From Burkholderiales bacterium Ga0077544 (GTDB taxonomy: Bacteria; Pseudomonadota; Gammaproteobacteria; Burkholderiales; Burkholderiaceae_D), in contig LNEU01000033.1 in assembly GCA_001464355.1 (NCBI GenBank), positions 248,001 to 312,000 of the forward strand: 64,000 bases of DNA. The letters are read 5' to 3'. Shown here piece after piece: positions 17,913 to 26,536 of this stretch; positions within the stretch are counted from its first letter, which is position 1, and every line of letters starts with the position of its first letter. The notes under the pieces were generated by a model. The model saw nothing but the letters and a program-made list of their open reading frames with translations, was not told where the DNA came from and did not search any database. The position numbers and the translations under genes are program-made.

Positions 17913-19025
17913 ATGAGCCAACTGTTTTCTCCTTACACTCTTCGCAGCCTTACTGTTCCCAACCGCATCGTTGTGTCCCCCATGTGCCAGTACTCGGCCG
18001 ACAACGGCAAGGCGACGGCATGGCACATGATTCATCTCGGCCATCTTGCCTTGTCGGGTGCCGGCATGTTGATGATAGAGGCGACGGCAGTGGAACCGGC
18101 GGGGCGCATCACCAGGATGGATCTGGGTTTGTGGGATGACGCCAGCGAGGCAGCTCTGGTGCCTGTGTTGGCTGCGATCCATCAGCATTCCGACATTGCC
18201 GTGGTCATGCAGCTCAGTCACGCGGGGCGCAAGGGCTCAAGCAAAGTGCCATGGGAAGGCGGACAACAGTTGTCGGTTGCAGATGGCGGCTGGATAACAT
18301 CTGCGCCATCGGCTGTGCCGCAAAAGGATGGCGAAGTCGAACCGCTGGCGCTGGATGCAGCGGGTTTGCGTCGCGTGCGCGATGCGTTCGTGCTGGCGGC
18401 CAAGCGCGCGCATCGGCTAGGTATCGATGGCCTTGAACTGCATGGCGCGCATGGCTATTTGCTGCATCAGTTTTTGTCGCCGATTGCCAATCAGCGCACA
18501 GATGAATACGGTGGCTCGTTGGAAAATCGCATGCGCTTTCCGCTGGAAGTGTTCGATGCGGTGCGTGCGGTGTTCCCGGCCGAGAAGCCGGTTGGCATAC
18601 GCGTGTCGGCCAGCGACTGGATGGACGGTGGCTGGGATCTGCAGCAAACCATCGCCTTTGCCGCCGAGTTGAAGAAGCGCGATGTCGACTGGATCGATGT
18701 ATCGTCAGGCGGGATTTCGCCTCTGCAGAAAATTGCGCTAGGGCCGGGTTATCAAGTGGCTTTTGCGCAAGGCGTGAAACAAGCGACCGGCGTCAACACG
18801 ATGGCAGTGGGCTTGATCACCGAGCCGCAACAGGCGGAAGACATTATCGCCAGCGGCAAGGCCGATTTTGTCGCGATGGCGCGTGGCCTCTTGTACGACC
18901 CGCGCTGGCCGTGGCATGCGGCGGTTGAGTTTGGTGCAACCATCACAGCGCCGCCGCAATACTGGCGCTCGGCTCCGCATGGCCAGAACAAGATATTCGG
19001 CGATACAGTGTTTGGCGGGCGTTGA
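17913..19025 (+). CDS. Old Yellow Enzyme-family NADH:flavin oxidoreductase (XenA/YqjM type)
   Basis: This 370-residue FMN-dependent ene-reductase reduces activated C=C bonds or nitro groups with NAD(P)H. The N-terminus LFSPYTLRSLTVPNRIVVSPMCQYSA includes the Cys25 that marks the YqjM/XenA subgroup and tunes the flavin. HGAHGYLLHQFLSP and the phosphate-binding VAMARGLLYDPRWPWHAA segment are present. Length is normal. It stands alone, with one copy of the fic-flanking repeat in its upstream region. The physiological substrate cannot be told. Confidence 0.93.
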   Translation: MSQLFSPYTLRSLTVPNRIVVSPMCQYSADNGKATAWHMIHLGHLALSGAGMLMIEATAVEPAGRITRMDLGLWDDASEAALVPVLAAIHQHSDIAVVMQLSHAGRKGSSKVPWEGGQQLSVADGGWITSAPSAVPQKDGEVEPLALDAAGLRRVRDAFVLAAKRAHRLGIDGLELHGAHGYLLHQFLSPIANQRTDEYGGSLENRMRFPLEVFDAVRAVFPAEKPVGIRVSASDWMDGGWDLQQTIAFAAELKKRDVDWIDVSSGGISPLQKIALGPGYQVAFAQGVKQATGVNTMAVGLITEPQQAEDIIASGKADFVAMARGLLYDPRWPWHAAVEFGATITAPPQYWRSAPHGQNKIFGDTVFGGR

Positions 19026-19130
19026 TTGGCAGTCGATACTGCAGCGCAAGCGATAGCCGCGTCTAAGAACGGTCAATCTGATGACTGCAAATATGGAAAG
19101 CGCGGATTGACGTGGCGTTAACTAGCGGGC

Positions 19131-21803
19131 TCACGATAGCGTGGGTCCATCGCTGCCCGACAGGCATTTTCCTTCTTCAAGCATGAGCAGAAACTGGCTG
19201 GCTTCGACCGGCCGGCTGAAGTAGTAGCCTTGAATTTCATCGCAGCGTTGTTGCCGCAGGTAGTCAAGTTGTATGGCGGTTTCCACACCCTCTGCGACTA
19301 CCTGCAACTGCAGGTTGTGCGCCAGACCGATGATGGATGCGATGATCAGACGATCATCTTTGTCATCGGCGATGCCGCGTACAAAGGATTGGTCTATCTT
19401 TAGCACGCTGATCGGGAAGCGCTTCAGATAGGCCAGACTCGAATAGCCGGTGCCGAAGTCATCGATCGACAGCCTCACACCCAGATCGCGTAATGCATTG
19501 AGGATGGAAATCGCCTGATCGACGTCGTTCATGATCATGCTTTCGGTTAGCTCGATTTCCAGCCCTTCGGCGGGCAGGCCGGTCTCTTGCAGTATCGCCG
19601 CTACGCTGTCAACGAAATCGGGCTCGACGAATTGTCGTGCCGATACGTTGACGGCGATCCGCATGGATTTCAAACCATTGCGCCGCCACGCGGCATTTTG
19701 TACGCATGCGGTACGGATCACCCACGACCCTAGCGGCACGATCAGTCCGGTTTCTTCTGCGAGGCTGATAAAGCGCGCGGGCGGAATAAGGCCCTGCGTC
19801 GGATGCGCCCAACGTACCAGCGCTTCTGCGCCGACTATTGCACCGGTTTCCAGGTTTACCTTGGGCTGGTAGTGCAACAGTAATTCATTGCGTTTCAATG
19901 CCAGACGCAGGTCAGCCTCCAGCTCCTGCCGCCAGTAATTTTCGACACTCATGCTCTCGCTGTAAAAACGGTAACCGTCGCGCCCGCTTTCTTTTGCGCG
20001 GTACATCGCGATGTCGGCGCGTTCAATCAGCGTCAGGCCGTCGTTCGCCACGCCGGGATGCAAGGCGATGCCGATACTGCATGTCATCAAGAATTGCTGA
20101 GAGCCGATGGTGAATGGTTTGGTCAGCGTATCCATCAACGCGCGCGCCTGTATTGCCACACTATCCGGACAACCTTCTTCCGGTAGCAGGAGAATGAATT
20201 CGTCGCCGCCGAGTCGTCCTGCGACGCCGGTTTTTGCCGACTCGACCAGCCGCGCTGCGATTGCCTGCAGCAGCAGATCGCCAGTCTTGTGGCCGAAGTT
20301 GTCGTTGACTAATTTGAAGCGGTCGATATCGACGAACAGCACCGCTGCAGAGGCATCTTGCTGCATGATTTGTGCAATGCGTTCTTCCAGCCCACGCCGG
20401 TTGAGCAGTCCTGTCAAACTATCAAACATGGCCTGGTACAGCAGACGTTGTTCGCGGTCTTGCATCTGGATTGCGACGGCGATGCGGTTGGCCAGCTCCG
20501 TCAGTTCGGCAATCGATTGTTCACTTAGCGCGGGGCCACACCATATCAGCGTCAGCATGCCGTACCCGTCGCCTTGCGATTGCAGCGCAATGCTCCAGCT
20601 CTTTTGATCCGGACCCGGGCGTGGAAATGGCAATGGCGGATTATTCAAAACGCCGTTGCTCTGTTGCGTCAGCCATTCTGTTTCAGTGGCTGAAATTCGA
20701 ATTGCACGTTCGGTCGCCGGTGCGATGCCATCCGCATGAGTAAACAGGCTGCCGGTTTCAGATTCTTCGCTAGAGTGTCGCGCCACATAAAGGACGGCAT
20801 CCGGCACAATGCGCCGCATGGCAGTGGCAACCATTGCGATCAAATGGTTCAGATCGAGCCGTTCGCGCATTTCCTTGTCGATGGCCGACAATGTTTGCAG
20901 CGTTGTTAACTGCTGCTCGATGCGACTCGACATGGTATTGACGGCGGAGGTGAGTTCGCCAAACTCATCCTCGGAATGCACGACGATTTCGCGATAGTCA
21001 CCGCTTGCGATTCTTTTTGCACCATCGATTAATTTTTCCAGCGGCACCATGCTGCGGCGGATTTGAATCAGGCTCAACAGCATGATCAACAGTACGCTCG
21101 ATACCGCGACCAGAATATACACGCTGAAAAAATCTGATAGCGCAGCACCGGGTGGTGGGAAGCGGCGGGTAGCAACCACGGTCCAGATGCCGGCACCAAA
21201 CTCGGGTTTTAAAAACAGATCCCAACGGCCTTCCTGCGCCGAGGCAGAGGCAGGCATCTCTTCCGGATATTCACAATGCAGGCGTGTTGCTTCGCTAAAC
21301 ACACAAATATTGTATGCAGCACTGGCGTTGTCGCGCTCACCCCATAAATAGTTTGGATTTAATTTTCCCTGCAGGATTGCGCCACCGGGCACGCTTGAGG
21401 GCTCTGCAATAAAAACCGTGGTGCGCTCCTGGGTTGTCGTCAGCAGTTGTATGGTGAGTAAAGGGATATGTGTAGAACTCACCGCGTTGCGGCCAGCGGT
21501 ATCGAGCCGTTCTATCGATTCAAATATGGGGAGGTAAGCCGATGGCAACGATTGCCCGGTCTCGGTATCTTGTGTCACGTTTTCAATCACTGTGTGTGCA
21601 AGAACCAGTCTGCCAAAAATCGCGAGCGCGTAGGCACGGCTGGTTTCAACCAGCTCGCTTTGCTGCTGCTCTTGCATGACGCGCGTGATATTGCCATAGG
21701 TAAGTATGGCGAGCAGAGAAGTGGGTATCAGCGCGGCGATCAGGAACAGGATCGCAATCCGTCTCGCTACACGACTACGCAGAAATTTTCCGTCTATGCG
21801 CAT
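19131..21803 (-). CDS. Membrane-bound GGDEF-EAL protein (c-di-GMP turnover)
   Basis: This is an 890-residue protein. A first membrane helix (residues about 15-35) and a second around 260-280 enclose a periplasmic sensor of roughly 220 residues. They are followed by a HAMP linker, a GAF-like segment, a GGDEF domain (intact GGDEF at 532-536 in GRLGGDEF) and an EAL domain (EAL at 660-662; DDFGTGYSSLAYLKRFP also intact). Both catalytic signatures are complete, so it may make and break c-di-GMP. I chose ATG 21803 because it lies 4 bp after the stop of the upstream pseudopilin gene; a longer form from 21863 would overlap that gene. The close coupling suggests joint expression with the pseudopilin. 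Confidence 0.88.
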   Translation of the reverse strand: MRIDGKFLRSRVARRIAILFLIAALIPTSLLAILTYGNITRVMQEQQQSELVETSRAYALAIFGRLVLAHTVIENVTQDTETGQSLPSAYLPIFESIERLDTAGRNAVSSTHIPLLTIQLLTTTQERTTVFIAEPSSVPGGAILQGKLNPNYLWGERDNASAAYNICVFSEATRLHCEYPEEMPASASAQEGRWDLFLKPEFGAGIWTVVATRRFPPPGAALSDFFSVYILVAVSSVLLIMLLSLIQIRRSMVPLEKLIDGAKRIASGDYREIVVHSEDEFGELTSAVNTMSSRIEQQLTTLQTLSAIDKEMRERLDLNHLIAMVATAMRRIVPDAVLYVARHSSEESETGSLFTHADGIAPATERAIRISATETEWLTQQSNGVLNNPPLPFPRPGPDQKSWSIALQSQGDGYGMLTLIWCGPALSEQSIAELTELANRIAVAIQMQDREQRLLYQAMFDSLTGLLNRRGLEERIAQIMQQDASAAVLFVDIDRFKLVNDNFGHKTGDLLLQAIAARLVESAKTGVAGRLGGDEFILLLPEEGCPDSVAIQARALMDTLTKPFTIGSQQFLMTCSIGIALHPGVANDGLTLIERADIAMYRAKESGRDGYRFYSESMSVENYWRQELEADLRLALKRNELLLHYQPKVNLETGAIVGAEALVRWAHPTQGLIPPARFISLAEETGLIVPLGSWVIRTACVQNAAWRRNGLKSMRIAVNVSARQFVEPDFVDSVAAILQETGLPAEGLEIELTESMIMNDVDQAISILNALRDLGVRLSIDDFGTGYSSLAYLKRFPISVLKIDQSFVRGIADDKDDRLIIASIIGLAHNLQLQVVAEGVETAIQLDYLRQQRCDEIQGYYFSRPVEASQFLLMLEEGKCLSGSDGPTLS

Positions 21804-21807
21804 GAAA

Positions 21808-22299
21808 TCAGAATTTGGATGCAAGGTCGATAAAAGCGCCATCATTGGCGCGCAATACATCATCCAGACTGTCGCGGTTTGTGATCTGTGGCTTGGTTAC
21901 GCCATCCTTGCCTAGGCTATAGAGATCGTAATCCGAATTCAATGGATTGAGCTTGCGGTCTTTGCGCGCTTTGCCGTGGCCGTTGATGCCTGTCAGGTTT
22001 ACATACACGTAGGGTTTGCCCCACGGGTCGATCGCATTACCGGCAACTGCAGCAAGCGTGGCTGGATAGTCGCGTGCATCCAGAAAGTAGTGCCCGATCT
22101 TGCCCGAGATGACTGCAATATCCGTTTTCGCCTGATTGACGCGCACGCGTTCCCGATAGTTGCTGTATTGCGAAATGGCGACGGCAGCCAGTATGCCGAT
22201 AATCGCAATCGCCATCATCAATTCGATGAGGGTCAAGCCGCGTGAACATCGTTGTATGTGGATGAATGGCTGGTCTCTGCCTTGGGAGTTGCGATTCAT
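21808..22299 (-). CDS. Type II secretion / type IV pilus-like pseudopilin (GspG-like)
   Basis: This protein carries a prepilin leader ending RCSRG followed by LTLIELMMAIAIIGILAAVAI, a slight variant of the canonical G-FTLIE processing site. The later region has the GspG-like pattern DPWGKPYVYVN and SDYDLYSLGKDG. GspG is the major pseudopilin of type II secretion, with a calcium-binding C-terminal loop. It stands alone, without other gsp or pil genes nearby, and is followed by a GGDEF-EAL gene after 4 bp. The start is uncertain: ATG 22299 gives a 21-residue leader and 163 aa, while ATG 22389 gives 193 aa with an unusually long leader and more AT-rich codons. Confidence 0.75.
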   Translation of the reverse strand: MNRNSQGRDQPFIHIQRCSRGLTLIELMMAIAIIGILAAVAISQYSNYRERVRVNQAKTDIAVISGKIGHYFLDARDYPATLAAVAGNAIDPWGKPYVYVNLTGINGHGKARKDRKLNPLNSDYDLYSLGKDGVTKPQITNRDSLDDVLRANDGAFIDLASKF

Positions 22300-22667
22300 C
22301 TGTGCAGTCGGTAAATGGTCATCAAAAAATTGCAGCATATCAAGATCATGACCAAGATCAGTAATTAACTGGGTGATTTGGTGCGCCATCTAACACTAAA
22401 TAACAAATAGTTGGCACGAATGCATCGCGTATTAACTAAACGTCTATACATTGCACGTTGCCATATCGGAAATGTGTAATGTCGGCGACGTCGTGTATGC
22501 GAGGATAGGATGGTGGACTGACCGCGACGCGAAGGTGTGGTGTTTTATTCGAATCGTGTAATCGTGTAGATAAAATTGCAGTCGCTGGATGTCAAATGTG
22601 ATGCTTAAGGTTTGCAGTGCCGCGGTATTTTCTTTGCAATGGCGGCACGAAATCGGAAAGGAAGGAA
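22300..22667. other. Spacer between pseudopilin and small lipoprotein genes
   Basis: These 368 bp lie between divergent genes and should hold both promoters. If the pseudopilin starts at 22389 the first 90 bp are coding. Nothing else definite was seen apart from the ribosome site aaggaagg before ATG 22668. Confidence 0.45.
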
Positions 22668-22829
22668 ATGAAAATATCTGCTCAATATTTCATCAGTCGC
22701 TTGACCTTGTTATTGCTGGCATCGTCAATGCTTGGCGGTTGTGGTGGATATGCACGCGCACCCAACAGCAGTTCGGGCGTGGAAATGTATGGCGTGATTG
22801 ATGTGGGCGTGCAGCATGACAGTCGTTAG
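22668..22829 (+). CDS. Small putative lipoprotein (53 aa)
   Basis: The gene has an excellent ribosome site (AAGGAAGG, then ATG 22668). The product begins MKISAQYFISRLTLLLLASS and has a lipobox MLGGC, so Cys24 should be lipidated after signal peptidase II cleavage. The mature part is only about 30 residues, with VEMYGVIDVGV, a pattern that resembles the first beta strand of Burkholderiales porins. It could be a genuine mini-lipoprotein or the remnant of a porin gene fused to a lipoprotein signal. Function unknown. Confidence 0.6.
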   Translation: MKISAQYFISRLTLLLLASSMLGGCGGYARAPNSSSGVEMYGVIDVGVQHDSR

Positions 22830-22907
22830 TTGCTGGTCGCTACCGCTACTTGCTAATCCTTGCGGCTGGTGCGTGCTGCAGTCAGCGCATATCAAGTCTG
22901 GACTAAA

Positions 22908-24587
22908 TCAAGTCTCGGCTAAAAATTGATGCAGCGCCTGGATCGCCGCCGAGCCTTCTCCCACTGCGGCTGCCACGCGCTTGACCGAACCACTACGCAC
23001 ATCGCCGACGGCAAAGATGCCGGGGTTGCTGGTTTCCAGATAATGCGGCGGTCGTTCTAGCGGCCAATCGGCGCCCTGCACTTGCGGACCGGTCAACACA
23101 AATTGTTTGTCGTCGAGCTTGACGCAGTGATTGAGCCAGCCGGTGTTGGGTTCGGCACCGAGAAATAAAAAGACGTGTTCGATTTGGTAGGCCGTGGGCG
23201 TTTCATCTCGTGTCTGGCACATCACGCATTGCAGTTTGTCTTCGCCTTGCAGATCGACGATTTGCGTGTTCGTATGCAGCGTGATGTTGGGCGCGGCTTC
23301 TATCCGTTGTATCAAATACTGCGACATGCTGGCGGCGAGACCGCTGGCGCGCACCATGATGTGGACGTGACGCGCATGACCGGAAAGGAACACCGCAGCC
23401 TGCCCGGCCGAGTTGCCGCCGCCGACCAGAATCACGTCTTCCCTGGTGCAAAAGGTTGCTTCCATAAACGACGCGTTGTAATAGATGCCGCGTCCTTCGT
23501 AGTGTTCCAGATTGTGTATCGATGGTTTGCGATAACGTGCGCCGGTGGCGATCACGACCGAGCGCGCCTGAATGTGATCGCCATTGTCGAGCGCGATGTC
23601 GAAGCGCTTGCCGGCGCGGCAATCGAGTGAGGTGACTTCTATCGGTACCGCGACTTCTGCGCCGAACTTGCGCGCCTGCGACAAGCCGCGCCCTGCCAGT
23701 GCCACGCCGGAAATCCCGGTTGGGAAGCCGAAGTAGTTTTCAATCTTGGAGCTGGTCCCTGCCTGCCCGCCGGCGGCCTTGGTGTCGAGCACGACGACGC
23801 TCAATCCTTCCGACGCGCCATACACGGCTGCTGCCAATCCGGCCGGGCCGGCGCCGACCACGGCCAGATCGAATTGCTTGCCGTTGAGATTGTCGGGACT
23901 CATGCCTAGGGCATCGGCCAGTGCGCGATTGGTCGGTCGCTTCAATACGACGCTGCCGGGTGTGACGACGGCGGGAATGTCGTCCGGCGTGATGTCGAAG
24001 CGCGCCATCAACGCAGCTGCAGATTCGTGTTGATCAATATCGAAGTAGGCGGCCGGGTGTCCGTTGCGTGACAAGAACTCGCGCAGACTCAGCGAGTGCG
24101 CCGATTGGCGCGAGCCGAACACGATGACGCCGCTGCCTTCCTTGTCCTGGATGAAGGCGACGCGCCGCAAGATGTAGGCGCGCATGATTAGTTCGCTCAA
24201 ATCGGCTTCGGCCACTACCAGCGCACGCAAGCATTCTTCATCGACGACGATCATTTCGCATTCGGTTTGCGTGACGGCGGTCGCTACTGCAGCCCGCCCC
24301 GCCAGCGTGCCGATATCGCCGGTGAACATGCCGGCGCCAAAGGTGCCGAGCGAGCGCGAGCGCAACGCGGTGCCGCGTTCAATCTGTATCGTTCCACTGA
24401 CAATCACATAGGTGCTGATATGGCGTTCGCCTTGCGTGAACAGCACGTGATCGGCAGGAAAGCGCCGCCGCTCGCCATACTTGCCCATCAATTCAAGCTG
24501 CGCATCAGTCAACGCGGGAAAGAGTTGATGACGGCGTGCCTGGAAAAACGATTGCAGCGCGGCTTCTGGATCTGGCGTATCTGACAT
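22908..24587 (-). CDS. cNMP-binding domain / thioredoxin reductase-like flavoprotein
   Basis: This is a 559-residue two-part protein. Residues about 20-150 form a cyclic-nucleotide-binding-type beta roll (FPADHVLFTQGE, VIVSGTIQIERG). A thioredoxin-like linker follows (VIVFGSRQSAHSLSLREFL). From about 235 comes an FAD/NADPH module with VVGAGPAGLAAAVYGASEG, ATGARYRKP, LVGGGNSAGQAAVFLS and FAVGDVRSGSVKRVAAAVGEG. The redox CxxC of true thioredoxin reductases is absent at its usual place, between the two nucleotide-binding folds. Similar fusions are widespread in proteobacteria and lack the pair as well; their electron acceptor is unknown. ATG 24587 (MSDTPDPEA) with a GAGAG ribosome site is preferred to an upstream TTG at 24635. 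Confidence 0.87.
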   Translation of the reverse strand: MSDTPDPEAALQSFFQARRHQLFPALTDAQLELMGKYGERRRFPADHVLFTQGERHISTYVIVSGTIQIERGTALRSRSLGTFGAGMFTGDIGTLAGRAAVATAVTQTECEMIVVDEECLRALVVAEADLSELIMRAYILRRVAFIQDKEGSGVIVFGSRQSAHSLSLREFLSRNGHPAAYFDIDQHESAAALMARFDITPDDIPAVVTPGSVVLKRPTNRALADALGMSPDNLNGKQFDLAVVGAGPAGLAAAVYGASEGLSVVVLDTKAAGGQAGTSSKIENYFGFPTGISGVALAGRGLSQARKFGAEVAVPIEVTSLDCRAGKRFDIALDNGDHIQARSVVIATGARYRKPSIHNLEHYEGRGIYYNASFMEATFCTREDVILVGGGNSAGQAAVFLSGHARHVHIMVRASGLAASMSQYLIQRIEAAPNITLHTNTQIVDLQGEDKLQCVMCQTRDETPTAYQIEHVFLFLGAEPNTGWLNHCVKLDDKQFVLTGPQVQGADWPLERPPHYLETSNPGIFAVGDVRSGSVKRVAAAVGEGSAAIQALHQFLAET

Positions 24588-24951
24588 GCGGTTCTCTCTG
24601 CAGGACGATGGTGAATCGAAAGAGCGAGCGCTCAAGCGCTCCAGCGCGCGCCATCAGATGGCGATGCTGATGGCCTTCAATATGCCATGAATAATTGCAT
24701 TTTGTCTGGCGTATTACATGACTGAAAAATAACTTTCTGCGCACTCGATCAGTGCGTCAATTTTTGGCGGAGCTGATTTGTCGGTGCATTGTGGTGTTGG
24801 CGCTGCACTCGCTGATCAATCGTTGATTTATCTCGCCAGAATTACCTTATGGAAATACAAAATCGGTACACTTGCGGCTGTGCCATACCCGACAGTTGTT
24901 CAGGGGTGGGTCATTCAAAAAACACAATAATCACGTACCCAGGGCGCATTG
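24588..24951. other. Divergent spacer upstream of the two-partner secretion locus
   Basis: This 364-bp region separates the flavoprotein gene (minus) from tpsB (plus). It must carry both promoters; no operator, hairpin or small gene could be supported beyond a short GAGCGCT/AGCGCTC dyad near 24625. Confidence 0.4.
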
Positions 24952-26529
24952 ATGAAATACCGATTACTCCCTCTGCTGGTTGGCGCATTGCTGGGCGCTG
25001 CCGCCAGTACCGCGGCGATGGCCGCAGACGCTTCCCCCCATTTCGATATCAACCGTTTTGAAGTACGCGGCAATACCTTGCTGTCGGCACAAACCGTTGA
25101 TAACGCGGTTGCTCCGTACACAGGCAAGCAGCGCGATTTTGCAGATGTGATGGGCGCGCTGGAAGCGCTGGAGGCGGTGTATCAGGCACGCGGCTATCAA
25201 CTGGTGCGCATCGATCTGCCCGAGCAGGAATTGAATCAGGGCGTGGTGATTCTGAATGTGGTGCAAACCAAAATCGGCAATGTGGTGATTGAAGGTAATC
25301 AGCATTTTACCGATGCGAATATACGCAGCAGCCTGCCGGGTTTGCGCGAGGGCGAAGTGCCCGACCTGAGGGCGATTTCCAAAAGTCTGAAACTGGCGAA
25401 TGAAAATCCTGCCAAAAAAACCGTTATGAAAATGAAGTCCGGCGTCGTCGATGGCGAAGTCGATGCAACGCTGGCTGTGAGCGATGAATCGATTTGGTCC
25501 ACTACAGTCAATCTCGACAATACCGGCTCGGTCGCCACCGGCAGAACACTGGCCGGCGTCGTACTGCAGAACGCCAACCTGTTCGGGCGCGATCATGTAT
25601 TGAGTCTGCAGTACACGACGACGCTGGAAGAGCCGAGCAGCGTCGGTGTATATGGCATCGGTTATCACGTCCCCTTGTATGCGCTGGGCGACTCGATGGA
25701 TTTTTTCGCCAGTTATTCGGATGTGGATAGCGGCACGGTGACGGCGGGTATTTTTGATCTGGCGGTGAGCGGCAAGGGTTCGATGTATGGCGCGCGCTAC
25801 AACCAGAACTTGCCGACTGCCGGCAATTACGAATCCAAGCTGGTGTACGGCGTGGATTACAAGGAATACAAAAGCAGCATGCAATTGCTCGGTGTTGAAC
25901 TGGGTAATGACATTACCGTGCATCCGCTCAGTGCCGGTTATCAAGGCAGCTGGATATTGCCGAATGGCGATGCAAATTTCGGCGTGACGCTATTGCATAA
26001 CATTCCAGGCGGCACGCGCGGGCGTCAAGCGGATTTCGATCGCGCACGTTTCAATGCGACCGACAATTACACCGCATTGCGTTTTGCCGCGAGCGCCACG
26101 CAAGCCTTGCCGGCAGAGTGGCTGGCGCGCGTGATCGTCAACGGTCAATACACGAAGGATGCATTGATCGCGCCTGAGCAGTTTGGTGCCGGTGGTGCGA
26201 GTTCGGTACGCGGCTTTGCCGAACGCGAAGTGTCGAATGATTCTGGCGTGGCGGCTAACTTCGAAGTGTATTCATCGCCTTTGTGCGGGACCGCAAACTG
26301 GCAATGCCGCGTGTTGGCGTTTTACGACAGCGCCTATCTGACGCGCAATCATGCATTGGCGGGCGAGTTCCGCAACATTGCCATCAGCAGCGTGGGCGTG
26401 GGCCTGCGCATGCAGCTCGGTAACAAGGTCAACTTCCAGGTGGATGTCGGCCATGTGCTGCACGCCGAAGCGAGTGCGACGCAAAAAGGCGACGACCGCG
26501 TCCACGCGCGTCTCGGCCTGTCTTTCTGA
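24952..26529 (+). CDS. Two-partner secretion outer-membrane transporter TpsB (ShlB/FhaC family)
   Basis: This 525-residue Omp85-superfamily pore exports the TpsA protein encoded next. A signal peptide (ending STAAMA) is followed by a POTRA-1 segment (FDINRFEVRGNTLLSAQTVD), POTRA-2 (IGNVVIEGNQHFTDANIRSS) and a beta-barrel domain. The conserved L6-loop tetrad VRGF is at residues 419-422, and the chain ends VHARLGLSF with a terminal Phe recognised by the BAM complex. ATG 24952 is preferred to the TTG directly before it. tpsA follows after 7 bp, so both are co-transcribed. Confidence 0.93.
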   Translation: MKYRLLPLLVGALLGAAASTAAMAADASPHFDINRFEVRGNTLLSAQTVDNAVAPYTGKQRDFADVMGALEALEAVYQARGYQLVRIDLPEQELNQGVVILNVVQTKIGNVVIEGNQHFTDANIRSSLPGLREGEVPDLRAISKSLKLANENPAKKTVMKMKSGVVDGEVDATLAVSDESIWSTTVNLDNTGSVATGRTLAGVVLQNANLFGRDHVLSLQYTTTLEEPSSVGVYGIGYHVPLYALGDSMDFFASYSDVDSGTVTAGIFDLAVSGKGSMYGARYNQNLPTAGNYESKLVYGVDYKEYKSSMQLLGVELGNDITVHPLSAGYQGSWILPNGDANFGVTLLHNIPGGTRGRQADFDRARFNATDNYTALRFAASATQALPAEWLARVIVNGQYTKDALIAPEQFGAGGASSVRGFAEREVSNDSGVAANFEVYSSPLCGTANWQCRVLAFYDSAYLTRNHALAGEFRNIAISSVGVGLRMQLGNKVNFQVDVGHVLHAEASATQKGDDRVHARLGLSF

Positions 26530-26536
26530 GGACATC

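Noticed and set aside
24960-25944. 326-aa minus-strand ORF opposite tpsB
   Set aside because: Shadow of the tpsB coding sequence; no start signal and no family pattern.
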